From NCBI GenBank assembly GCA_948470475.1, contig OX419341.1, positions 6,187,853 through 6,251,852 on the forward strand: a DNA stretch of 64,000 nucleotides, written 5' to 3'. Position 1 is the first letter of the stretch. Each line of letters opens with the position of its first letter. Both the position numbers and the translations under genes were made by a program. The notes below the pieces were generated by a model. It made no database searches. It saw nothing but the letters and a program-made list of their open reading frames with translations, and was not told where the DNA came from. The stretch is from Galaxea fascicularis (lineage: Eukaryota; Cnidaria; Anthozoa; Scleractinia; Euphylliidae). Below, one piece after another: positions 12,588 through 23,198 of this stretch.

Positions 12588-13679
12588 ATGTCTGGTAACG
12601 AGACAATGAACAACGGTTCTAGTCCTAAACTTATGGGTGACGAATTTGCCGACGTTTGGGAGACATCATTGAAGACTTTTGCATACTGCTTTATTGCGAT
12701 TGGGTCCTTACTTGGCAATTCGCTTGTTATCGTAGTTATTTTTATGAACCGCAGAATGCGATCCACTATCAATTATTTTATTGTAAACATGGCTTCGTCG
12801 GACATACTGTTTACCATGTTTGTCATCCCACGGCTGATTTCAGAGCTGTATTCACAACCTTCTAGATGGTTTATCGGTGGAACACTTGGATCAGTGTTTT
12901 GCAAACTGGACTACTTCGTCCAAGACATTTCAACAGCCGTTTCAGTCCTCAGTCTGGTAGCAATCGCATTTGATAGATTTTACGGCGTGGTGTCCCCGAT
13001 GAAAGCTGGCCTTCTGAACGACAGTAAAGTCTGTGGCAAGGTTTTGGCGAGTACTTGGTTGTTAGGCAGCCTGCTACATTTACCTTACTTTTACGGATAC
13101 AAGCTTGTGAAGCGCGACGGTCACTTGTATTGCTCGCTCGACTGGGCTCCTCTTCTAGACAATGAAAAAGCATCAAGAATCTCCTTTATAATCCATTCCA
13201 TGATTTTCTTCTTCTTTCCAGCTGCCATTCTTATAGTCGTCTACAGTACAATTATCATCACCTTGTGGAGGAACAAAACTCCAGGCAACCAATCCCTGAA
13301 ACACAGAAAGAAAATCGCCAAACGCAACCGAAATGTTCTAAAAATGGTAGTCGCCGTCGTTGTCGTGTTCATATGCTGTTGGCTACCTGTGAATGTATCG
13401 ATTTACATTATCTTGTTTAAGTGGGAAGCCATCAAGTCATACAGCAAAACGCTATTTTTCTGGGTCATCTTGATAGCCTATTCAAACGGCTGCATTAGCC
13501 CTTTCCTGTATTTTATCTTCAATGAGAATTTTCGCCAAGGGTTCAGAAAAGTCTTTCTTCGTCGCGGTGTCCGCGACCATGGTTCGCTTAAAAGTATCTC
13601 TCAATCAACAAAGCGAAGGAGCTGCGACGTCAGTATGACATTTATAAAAAGCGTGCACCGTAACAAACCTTCAAACTGA
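12588..13679 (+). CDS. class A (rhodopsin-type) GPCR, neuropeptide-receptor-like
   Basis: An intronless frame of 363 residues starts at ATG 12588. The GTG codon 65 codons upstream is not a credible start. N-glycosylation sites NET and NGS sit in the short N-terminus. Seven hydrophobic segments are visible. Landmarks are GNSLVIVV in TM1 (N44), SSD in TM2 (D72), C105 at the top of TM3, DRF in place of DRY at 129-131, W157 in TM4, C182 in loop 2, P211 in TM5, CWLP at 264-267, and SPFLY in place of NPxxY at 304-308. Intracellular loop 3 is basic (KHRKKIAKRNRN). The layout fits peptide receptors of the galanin/NPY/tachykinin type broadly, but no subtype can be assigned. Loop 2 reads CSLDWAPLLDN, close to CTQSWEPLLAN of the GPCR at 59715-60830, so the two are probably paralogues. 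Confidence 0.9.
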   Translation: MSGNETMNNGSSPKLMGDEFADVWETSLKTFAYCFIAIGSLLGNSLVIVVIFMNRRMRSTINYFIVNMASSDILFTMFVIPRLISELYSQPSRWFIGGTLGSVFCKLDYFVQDISTAVSVLSLVAIAFDRFYGVVSPMKAGLLNDSKVCGKVLASTWLLGSLLHLPYFYGYKLVKRDGHLYCSLDWAPLLDNEKASRISFIIHSMIFFFFPAAILIVVYSTIIITLWRNKTPGNQSLKHRKKIAKRNRNVLKMVVAVVVVFICCWLPVNVSIYIILFKWEAIKSYSKTLFFWVILIAYSNGCISPFLYFIFNENFRQGFRKVFLRRGVRDHGSLKSISQSTKRRSCDVSMTFIKSVHRNKPSN

Positions 13680-15354
13680 CCACTGGGTATTTGAAATGAC
13701 GGCCCAGCTAAACAGATACGTATAAAAACGTATAAAGCAGTTCTCAAACCAAAGCTTAGTCAGTGTTGTTTGATGAAAACACTAATCCAAGTCCACTAGC
13801 CGCGAAGCAAGAACTCTGCTCGCAAAGAGTCATGTTTTGCTCGCGGCACATTCTCTTCTAAGGGGTGATTATACAATGGTATATACAGATTTGTGGAAGT
13901 TGATTTAAGAGATTAAAGACAGAATACTTTCGAAGCCAGACCGAACTATCCAAAGCTTGTGTGCTACAGCGTCTTTTCGCGCGTATTACTTGCGATAATA
14001 GAGATGGCAAGTGGGTAACAACGTCCAATACCTTCAAAACACCGAGAGTTATCACAAAAAGGATCGTGCCTGATCTGATTGGATACCCTTGAGCCTCTCA
14101 GATATAGATTATTATATAGTAATGAAAAATTAGGACGTTCTGATACTTCGTAACACGGGAAGATTATGTAGTTCCTTTTATATTGTCGCTCAAAGTACAC
14201 AATAAGTTCGGCGGTGTTTTCCAAGAAGCTAATATTATAATTTCGTTCGAGGTCACCTGTGAATTCAAACAGAGCAAACTGCAAGCAGCAAGCTTTTTGA
14301 AGAACTACGGAACTTTTACACCATTTTTACTCTGTTGAAAGAATTACCATTGATGACAGAAAAACATTTTCTATTCACATTAAGCGTCCTAGGTGGCTGT
14401 GATTGTAAAATATTGAATGAAAATTACAAGCTAAAAATGTTTTGAAGGGAGGGGGGGGGGGGGGGGGAGCTGTTTTACAATCGTCATAATTCTTTTCTTT
14501 TTTCTTTTTGTGCCTTATCGGACAAATCTCCGGATACCGAATCCCTCCACTGCCTCCTAAAAAAATGAAGATTCATTCATTAAAGCGTACAAGTGCCACA
14601 ACACTTTCATCACACTAAGGTACAAGTAAAGTAATGGAAGTATGGATTCACATTTTCAATAATATGCAAATTTAATATTTGAAGCCTCAAAAACGTTTTC
14701 TCGCAACGTAGTGTTAGTCCCCGAATTACTCATCCAAAACGGTTTGAGGTAAGCGCTTTGAGAATTATCGAGCAAATGTTCATTGAAAAGTATACTAATA
14801 AGAGAACGAAATAAGATAAGAAAACCGCGCTCCTCCTAAGCTGTTTTTTCATCAGGCTTCTTAAGGAGGCTCGCGGCAGTTTTAAAGATTCGGCAGACGG
14901 GTTTCTAAATCCATGACACTACAACATCTTTTAGAGGTATGACTAAAGTATATCTCAAAATCCAGCCAGATACTTCACAAGTAAACTTTGAGAGTGTAAT
15001 TATAAACTACTCAAGTCCCACAACTTGTAGGCCAAGTTAGAAAAAAAAGTTGTAACAGCTATAACGTATTCAAATAAATTGCAAATCAATTTTTAAAGGT
15101 TCGTTTTCGTCAAGCTTTTTTAAGCCGAGCTGAGGTGATATTTTGGACTGAGATATAATCAATACGGTCATTCCAGGGGAGATGCCTGGATCAAGCACGA
15201 CTCCATGATACTTAAACTGAATGTCAAAAAGCGACTTAAATGAGCTATGAAATAATGGCGCATGATGCAGTAATTATCATGGGCGTAAGTTAGTATGTGA
15301 ATATGATCAAATGCGCCTTATAAGCTTTACAATTCGAAATCTTTACAATTCTTA
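13680..15354. other. intergenic stretch
   Basis: It holds a poly-G run of about 18 at 14451-14468 and a small stem-loop at about 14826-14877 (CCGCGCTCCTCCTAAG and its approximate inverse). A minus-strand frame of 106 codons at 13964-14284 begins with TTG and has no recognisable domain. No gene is supported. Confidence 0.4.
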
Positions 15355-15500
15355 AATCAAATCAAATGTTTGTTTTTGGAGAGAGAGGAAAACCAGAGTA
15401 CCTGAAGAAAAACCTCTCGGAGCAGAGTTGAGAACCAACAAACTCAACCCACTTATGACGCCGAGTCCGGGAATCGAACTCGGGACACATTGGTCTCGCC
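15355..15500 (-). repeat. tRNA-related dispersed repeat (SINE-like)
   Basis: The end of the segment reads CCGGGAATCGAACTCGGG, the inverse of a tRNA T-arm/B box. It is preceded by a body containing GAAAAACCTCTCGGAGCAGAG. A diverged relative is suspected at 35265-35415. No full cloverleaf can be drawn. Confidence 0.5.
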
Positions 15501-16029
15501 CTAAATGATCTTATCAATGGAATACCCACCATAACTAATTAATTAAAGAGATAAACATTTCATTTTAACTTGTCTTTTCGTCATCGAGGGATGGTAGGAG
15601 CACTAATTACAAAGAAAAAACGCTTTGTTCGTTGGCAGTTCACAGTGGGCGTGTTAAAAGATGTCGGAATCTGTAAACTCGCGTGACTTTGATATCGATG
15701 CTGTTTCTTACACAGTTTTGACTAACAGCTAAAACGCAAAGAAGTTAAACTACACTTAAGGTTTGCCATTAATTTTATTTATTGACTAACACATATCGCA
15801 ATTTTCTTTTCTCTAACTTTTGTTTACATTTGTTAAAATTCTACCATAGCTTCAATTCTCTTCTGAATATTTTTCATCCCCTAGAAAAAAAGAAAAATGT
15901 GAAGTTAATTCTCTACATTGTTTTTTTTCTTGAGGTTATAATTATAGGAGGATCGGAAAGTGAAAGAAGCCGAATAATAAACGTCCTATAATTTGCAGCA
16001 GCTTTTCAGAAAACGTCTTCCTTTGAGAT

Positions 16030-16520
16030 TGCGTCTGCTCTAATGGGGGAGTTTCAGAAATGAGGACGACAACGGCAACGAGAACGCCACCAAACAATGG
16101 GCTTAATGCGCACAAACAATCGCTCTGCACGTGCGTTTTACGTTTTGGTACATTTCTTTTTCGTCCTTTGCAAAACAACAACGTGAAATGACCAAATTTT
16201 GGGTTTTTTCGAGAACGTGAGCGTATCACAACGACCGAATCTTTCGGCAAGATTTACGCAGAGCCCCACACATTAATTATTCATTCAGTCATTGTTCAAT
16301 GAAAACAATGGTGTTAACAACAGAATACCTCTGAGACTAGTACTCTTTGTTTTGCAGAATTTGCATAAAAACTAAAGTTTAGTTCCCACCAACATGGCCG
16401 CCATGACGTCACATGTAATCCAGCAATTGCCAAAAAGTTACAAAAAGGAAAAGATATATTTTTAAATGACGTTCTCGTTGCCGTTGCCGTTGCCGTCCTC
16501 GTTTCTTATACTCCCTATTC
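16030..16520. mobile_element. MITE with GACGGCAACGGCAACGAGAACG-type ends
   Basis: The left end (about 16037-16072) reads GAGGACGACAACGGCAACGA. The right end (about 16468-16517) is its inverse, with GTTGCCGTTGCCGTCCTCG. The body contains CGAGAACGTGAGCG. A second, shortened copy lies at 16850-17057. Confidence 0.7.
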
Positions 16521-16849
16521 AATGACTTCAGTGTTGCAGTGTAGAACGCCCATAACCGTCTATCGTCAATGAAAATACCCGTCTACTCTGACAATTGCGT
16601 TTCGTTTCTTTGTAAACACTTTAGTAAATCTGATACAGACGATTTGTGGTTGGTAATATCAGTTAATGACTCACAGTCATGTAAAAAGAGGGTCACTGGA
16701 CTAAACATGAATATTCGCTGTGTTATGACCAACCCTTGCAAACTCTTTCATTCATTTGGGCTTATTCAAACAAGCTGTATTTCAACTTTTTGTTGTAGTT
16801 GTTCAAACAATCAACAACAACAAACAATCGAACTCAAAAAATCAAATGC

Positions 16850-17057
16850 TAGGTTTTCTCGAGAACGTGAGCGTTTGACGGCAAAATGATTGTTTTTCTT
16901 TTTCCTTACTTTGACGTCGTTCATACTAATTTAGTTTCTGGAAGGTTCGCCAGCATTTTCCAAGTTAAATGTTGGGAAAGAGTTACAAAAACGAGAAGTT
17001 ATATTTTCAAATTACGTTCTCGTTAACGTTACCATCCTCGTTTCTTAAACTCCCAAA
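16850..17057. mobile_element. truncated second copy of the same MITE
   Basis: It shares CTCGAGAACGTGAGCG and the right end, ACGTTCTCGTTAACGTTACC followed by ATCCTCG, with the element at 16030-16520. The left terminus is missing. Confidence 0.6.
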
Positions 17058-17345
17058 TGGCCACAAACATTGCCACTGCTACATGCAAGATATAGTACAT
17101 ATACCATATCACAGAATGTCACATACATATATTTTGTCACAGTATGTAAATGAATTTACAGTTTGTATATAACATTTATAAAATGAATTTACATTCAAAT
17201 AAATACACAAATGATTTTTATGAATGATATTTGTGAAATGGTCAGAAATTCGATACTAAAATTAATTAATTAATTAATTTCATTAAATGGTGGCTATATA
17301 TTTAATGTTACCCATTTGCCGACTTGAGTGGTTTTCTCCACTGGG

Positions 17346-18539
17346 CTATCCTAGCTTTCCAAAAATTACTCCTCTTTTCCCATTAGCGCGTTGTAAGTGA
17401 TGTATCTTATTCCCGAACGGCCTGTATGGAGATTTTCCCTTCTCTCGAATTTCTCGCTTGCCTGAACATCCCCATCTGTTGCAAGGAGGCCTATACCAGC
17501 GTCTTACTTTCTGATTCCATACTGTATCAAGAAGGCCCTCTTTGTGGTTATACGCAGAACCTGAAACAGTATTGATCGGATTTTTATAGCTATTCCTGGA
17601 AAATAACTTTGAAAGGAATCGAATTTAATATTGTTTTTCCTCTTGCAATTTGATATCAGGAAACTACAAAATCAGATGATGGTAAATTCATGTGTTTGTG
17701 ATAATAATGTTGATGGCGTTAATACACAAAAGAGTTATGTTTCGATTGGCTCAAAATGTCGCTGAAAAAAAGAAGATGAGTTTGATCAAATCGGGCAGCT
17801 GAATTGTTAACAAAAAAACGTTGCCTGCAGTGTTGCACCTCAAAAAAGTATCCCATATAATATATCCGATTCTTAGTTTTGCAGTTTTGAAAACTAAGAA
17901 TGTTTTCTTTTTCTTAACAATACTCCTCTTTGGGACTATACAATTATCGTTCAGTTTACATTAATTGACGTGTTAACAGTAATTTTAACTGAATCTCAGT
18001 GCATGGTTGTATTTCATAAAAGCACAAAGAACTTCTTGATCAGCAAACAATTTGAATGTAGTTAATCTGATAAACACTCAAGTTCTATATGACGCTGTAC
18101 CTGCTATCAAATTAATTGTTTTGAATCGGTACCAAAACTGCAGGCGTGGTCCCTTTTTTTTTTTTCACAGCCATTAAAGCTGTGACGGTTCTTTTTTTTA
18201 TATATATATATATATATATAGCTATTAAAATTGAGACTGCAACAATCCTATTATTTCTACTTAATTTCGCTAGCTTCCTAACTTAGGCCTACAGTCAACT
18301 AAACATTATCGGTTACAAAAGGTAGTTAACAAAAGAACATTTTTTTTTCTGTAAGCAAACTGTGTGTGAATGATGCATATGAAAGAAATCATATGTGAAC
18401 TGCGGTTATGGAATCAAATGAAGAATGATCGTCGCAGTTGTGATCGCAATTTTGCAATTGCGTAAAGAAGCCTGAAAAAAAAATTCAGGACTCCAACGGG
18501 GCTTGAACCCGTGACCTCGCGATTCCGGTGCGATGCTCT

Positions 18540-18574
<35 letters not shown>

Positions 18575-19719
18575 AGGTCAATTTTTTTTTCAAGCCCCGT
18601 TGAAGCCTGATTTTTTTTCAGGCTTCTTTACGCAATTGCAAAAATTGCGATCACAACTGCGACGATCATTCTTCATTTGACAAACAGTGTGTATCAAAAA
18701 CAAACGCAAAAGATAGGATATGCCAACACTTACAACAAGCAAGTTTCATATGCAAAACAATTAGTTCTAACGATCTTTTTTTAATAAGCGTTGATTGTGT
18801 TGTCCTTCAGCGCCATACATTTCTCTTTTATATAAAGACGTCTAGTTTTGGAGCGTTCTTTTTTTTTTCGCGATTTGAGCCTGAAAATGTTCTTAGGCCA
18901 TCTTAAGTTACATGGTATCCAAAATGCTCGCGCAAACCAACTGCTGATAAATCTAGCTTTACAAAAAGCATTGAACATAGAAGTTCACAACGCGACATCA
19001 AGTCACCAGATTTTGCAGTGAAAACGCAGAAAAAGTTCGATTCGGAAAAAGTACATACTTCTCATTTAAGAAAATTAATGAGCAAAATAAAGATGTTCTT
19101 AACTGACTCTCAGCCTGGGTTTTTTTCCAAGTCTGTTCTTAAAATTTGGGTTAATCTCAGCCTCAAAGTTCTCATAGAAAAAAAAGTGTGATTGGATGAT
19201 TGAATATTCGAATGAGGCCTTAGTTAAGCTACTATGTTACGGTTTGCCGGCTCCAAACTTTCGATGATCCAATATTTTCCATCACTACATCACAGCTCGC
19301 TATCAAACCTAGTATATATTTATTTATTATATTATAGTTTCTATCCCTGCTGATGCCGTGGACTGATCGGCGAAAGGTTGAAACAACAACACAGTAGCTC
19401 AAGGTCCCATTCGGATATTCAATTCTTTTTTTTTTTAGCTAATTCTGTTGTTTTCCTTTACAGTTGTTCAGTCATGTTTTTATCTAAACTTCAAGGTTTA
19501 GTATAAATCATCTGGTCATAATTAAGTCAGCAACATGTTCGTACCTTCAGACAAGCCTTCATTGTGAATCTTACTCCATTTTGCTGATTTTTTATCCTCT
19601 CTCGAAGCTATCCCATTGGAAAAAACGCAAAGAATGAAAAAAGAGAAAAAGAAAGACACGAACAAAAGATTAGACGCCATTAGAAAGACCAGGCGACGGA
19701 CAGTCAGTGATTCTTGCAT
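17346..19719 (-). CDS. neuropeptide-like prepropeptide with two amidation sites
   Basis: Exon 1 (19719-19545) encodes a signal peptide. The first ATG is 19719; a second at 19680 starts MASNLLFVSFFFSFFILC, with SNGIASREDKK following. It ends GLSEG at a GTACGA donor in phase 1. The intron is 19544-17561, ending TACTGTTTCAG. Exon 2 (17560-17346) restores the frame and stays open for 70 codons in an AT-rich setting, ending in TAG. The precursor is about 129 residues. The product contains RR-WYRPPCNRWGCSG-KR, then a 25-residue stretch ending in ANG-KR, then GVIFGKLG. The basic pairs and two Gly-Lys-Arg sites predict an amidated Cys-containing peptide (C-N-R-W-G-C) and a second amidated peptide. 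A GTAAGA donor 39 nt earlier in exon 1 is also in phase 1 and would shorten the linker by 13 residues. The intron contains the SINE pair at 18362-18690. No known family is recognised. Confidence 0.62.
18200..18222. repeat. (TA)n microsatellite
   Basis: About ten TA units lie within the intron of the neuropeptide-like gene, next to T tracts. Confidence 0.9.
18362..18690. repeat. two head-to-head SINE copies (family S) with a tRNA-like head
   Basis: The minus-strand copy has a cloverleaf-capable head at about 18491-18566: acceptor GGCTTCA/TGGAGTC, D arm GCTC..GAGC, and T arm ACGGG-TTCAAGC-CCCGT. The anticodon loop is CCGGAAT and lacks the invariant U33. The tail (CAGGCTTCTTTACGCAATTG, then GCGATCACAACTGCGACGATC) appears both on the minus strand (about 18485 down to 18362) and on the plus strand (about 18607-18680), so two copies are joined head to head. 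It is called SINE and not tRNA because of the missing U33 and the repeated tail. Confidence 0.8.
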
Positions 19720-21753
19720 GTAACCTTGGATTTGTAGCACGCATTTATGTAGTGGTTGTTGCATCCGGTGCCACAAAAAAGGATTATTTGCCCTTTTCGC
19801 GGTAGTGTAAGAAGCTTTTGTTCTGTTCTCTTACACAAAACCGATCAATGCATCTTGCGATTCAGTGTAGGGTTACGCGAGACATCATGTTCTGTCACAT
19901 CACTGGGTCCAACAATAGCCTATTACCGAGTACATAATATTGTTTAAGTATCTTGAAAGTGGAAGTTTTCAGTGATATGCAATGACAGGCGAGGAAGAAG
20001 CTGCCTAAGAGAGCGCAATTACTTAAATTTACAACAAAGAATTTGAAACAACGAATTAAAGAATCGTTGTCGAGGAAATAAGATTATTGTAAACATCTCC
20101 TAACTTTCAGCTTTTCATTTTAATTACTAGGAAAAAATTGCGTTTTCCTTGTTGACACGTTATTCCCACTGTATATTTGACACTAAATAGCCAGGCGTTT
20201 CCAAGCATTGTTTCAGAAACTATCATGTATTTCATTTTAATTCCAAAGAAGTAAACTCTTTTACTAATCCTATTATAAGTGCTCTTCTTTTTACAGTGTT
20301 ATTTGATCGTAAAAAGCCTTTTTCTTTTTTAATTTAACGTGGTTTAATTGCATACGGAAAGAAACGGATCACTTTAATTAAGGCTTTTAACCGGATAATC
20401 ACCGACGATTCAAAATTGTCTACACAAGCACTTTTGTTTAATAGTTTAAAACTCTCGGAAGTCGGCCGGTGCGGTTGAGAGTTGCTCCGTACTCTAACAA
20501 CCCCACATTATGTTCAACCATTTATGAAACGAGTGTTCTGATATGAAAATTAAAATTAAAATTTGAGTGATCGAAACATTGAGAGACACAACAGTGCAAT
20601 GTATCAGCGCTGCCGATGATTCTGTTTGAACGAAGAAAAAATCCCCAATTCTGTCCATCAATTAGAATTCACTCTGTCATTCTTGTAAGCAAAGCCCACT
20701 TGTGAAGGAAGAGCGTAAGTTGTTTTACTGATGGAATAATGAACAATGCAATCCGCAGAAGAAAGATGACTTCTCTATGTTAGCTGACGTCCCCTCTGAC
20801 AAGTTAGCGCACTCTACCGGTTAAACACGCGGAAATTAATTTCATAAACTCTTTAGCAAGCGGTAACATCTGACGCATTTGATGTTTGTTAGGCCGATGC
20901 CTTTTATTCTACATCAGTCAGTTCTATTTTGGTTGCAAAGTGCATTTCCTTTCACTGGCTGCTACATTTTAAAGTTGTCGCGAGAAAACAAGCCGCAGTC
21001 CGCTTTCAGCGCGGGCGGAGCAGCAAGTGCTGGGTCTCAATTTACTCACAGAACAAAAGGTCCCCCCCCCCCCAAAAAAAAAAAAAAAAAGAGAGAGAGA
21101 ACACGTTCGAGACATGGCTTGAAATATTGTCATTGCATCAACCGAAGAATTGGTATTTTGCTTTCCTTCGTTTGCCTTGCTCGTCTTTGTTTACACGTAC
21201 AGGCGTCTGTTTCACTGCGGACACATGCATTTACGTAGCCATTGGGTTCTTAGTGAGGTACATCGTCGTTTCCAGCGTATGTGTATGTTGGACGGCGAAA
21301 ACAAGAACTCTTGTACAAAAGAGTAATTGACTGAAAGCTGCTTATTCTTTTTATTGTCTGGATACAAAGTTCATGCGAAAATGTTTTGACTTCCCAGTTT
21401 GAAAATAAACGCACTGATATCTCAAGGCTCTCTAGCATTCCTCTTCAAGTTGAACCCTTTCCGAGTTGACTGCGGAGGTACCAGATAACCGGTGTGTAAG
21501 GTTATATATTCCATAACATTTGATTAATCCCTTTGCAACACAGAGAAGACTAGAGCATTTGAACTTTTGTCAAACCCTGAAGAAATTACTTGGAATCACA
21601 AACGTTTTTATTCAAGACAACAAATGCATTCAGGCCTATTTTGTTATCCGATAACAAGGTAATTTATACGGTTGCTTGCTAACAAAGTACACTATTTTTT
21701 AAATATTTAAGCACGGAGGACTTAAAGTATGTTCATGGTTAATTTCTTGTAAG
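19720..21753. other. intergenic stretch
   Basis: It holds a C/A/GA low-complexity run at 21061-21100 and the 3' flank of peptide gene 2, with AATAAA on the minus strand at 21612-21607. No further gene is supported. Confidence 0.4.
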
Positions 21754-22354
21754 TCAGTTATTATCGGTATAGTCATCACATCCTGGAATGCTTGGATCTT
21801 CGCAAATTTGTCTCATCATCGGCTGGAACCGACTTTGCGTCTTCTGAAATGAAAATTTTTAAATAAGCATTTGTTAATTGTCAGAGCCAGGCTAAATTAA
21901 AATTTCGAATCACAGCACTCTGTGTTTTTTTTTAATCTATTGTCTGTAGCTTTTATTGTAATCGAAACGGCAAGAATATCCCCACCACACACCTGACCAC
22001 ATTTACCGCTGCTTGGCTGATTTCATCGGAAGGAAATATAACATGGAATAATCGGATGGCTGAGAAGAGCAAGTAAATGTTGGTTATACGGTTAAGATTT
22101 TCATAATCAGGGTTATGTCTTTTAATTTTTCCACTCGCTCTCTTCTTTCAAAAACAAATAGGGCGTTGTTTCAAAAATAAACCCTTTTGACCAAATCAAT
22201 AAAACGAAACCTTCTATTAATTTGCCAACGCCTTAAATAAAAAAAACGCATTCTCAGTCCGTTAACTGCAGACACTATTTATTATTATTGTATTTACTGT
22301 GTATTTTTAATATTTTTTCACGGTAACTTAGGATATGTATTTTAACCTTTGATT

Positions 22355-22385
<31 letters not shown>

Positions 22386-23198
22386 TATTATTACTACTAC
22401 GAGCGGCACGAGCACATTACGCTGATACAGACGCTGATACGCTGATCTTCTAAAAGCCTGTCATTAAGCTTCATGTTAAAAAATATCGTCTTCCATGCCA
22501 AAATTTCCGGCGTCAGTTTTGAGTATGATTGCTTGCATTTGAAAAAGTGCACTTTGTTCCTCCCGCCTGGCTCTCCAGTTTTACGACACCTCCTGTTGAA
22601 GGTGGACGGCAAATGTTGTTTGATGTTCACAATCATTCAATAACACTTTGTTTTTCTAAATTTCCTTTGTTCTGTTACATGCAAGAACGCCCATAAATGA
22701 TAATACGTCTCTCCAGCTAACTAATACACTGAAGTTAATCTAGCGTCGTAGGTCAAACAGCTAAGTCGTCTTTTTAATATGATCACCTTTAGCTATACAA
22801 GAACTAGTTTTCAACTACCCAACATCGAAAACCAATATATGAAAATTAAAAGGGTTAAATTTAAAATACGTGACTGAGGTATCACATCATTTCCCCAAAA
22901 AATCATATTTTAGATATGATTTAAAACACGAGATACAAAATATTTATTCCTCCCTAAGGAACGCAAAAACAAATTGTCTTTTTTTCGCAAATTTTTTTTT
23001 CAGGATGAAGTTAAAAAATTACCAATTTGAAGTTATTACCTTTAATTCCTTTGTGTTCCCAGTTTCCCAGTCTCTTTGCGTTTTTCTTCTCCTGCGATTG
23101 TGCTCTCCAAAGCCGTGAAGAGCTTCTGTGTAAGGCACGCTCCCAAGATGAATAACAAGACACAAAACAACCAAGACAGCTATCAGTGAACAGTGCAT
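21754..23198 (-). CDS. two-exon secreted peptide precursor, member 2 (Cys-ring type)
   Basis: Exon 1 (23198-23040, 53 codons) begins MHCSLIAVLVVLCLVIHLGS, a clear signal peptide. It continues with a linker holding the polybasic run RRRRK and ends KELK at a GTAATA donor. The intron (23039-21844, phase 0) ends TTTCATTTCAG. Exon 2 (21843-21754, 29 codons plus TGA) reads KTQSRFQPMMRQIC, then EDPSIPGCDDYTDNN. The C-x6-G-C ring preceded by R-Q-I matches member 1 (RQLC-x6-GC) and member 5 (RNIC-x6-GC). An aligned P-M before the RQ is shared with member 1. The precursor is 82 residues. A polyadenylation signal lies about 140 nt downstream. The polybasic run would allow release of the C-terminal ring peptide. 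Function is unknown. Confidence 0.7.
22262..22400 (+). repeat. retroelement-like 3' tail with (ATT)n microsatellite
   Basis: An AT-rich segment ends in AAATAAAGAC followed by about eight TAT/ATT units. This looks like the 3' end of a LINE/SINE insertion ending in a short tandem repeat. It lies within the intron of peptide gene 2. Confidence 0.5.

Noticed and set aside
13964..14284. 106-codon minus-strand frame
   Set aside because: Begins with TTG, has no domain, no signal peptide and no splice context.
18491..18566. Intact-looking tRNA gene on the minus strand
   Set aside because: The cloverleaf forms, but the anticodon loop lacks U33 and the same head plus tail is repeated at 43 kb, so it is a SINE head.
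18781..18978. Lysine-rich minus-strand frame as exon 2 of the neuropeptide-like gene
   Set aside because: The acceptor at about 18890 is usable, but the product is short and featureless. The exon at 17560-17346 gives a long open frame with paired basic sites.
19733..19800. Plus-strand Cys-rich stretch with C-x6-GC spacing
   Set aside because: No acceptor or signal exon; it overlaps the 5' flank of the minus-strand neuropeptide-like gene.
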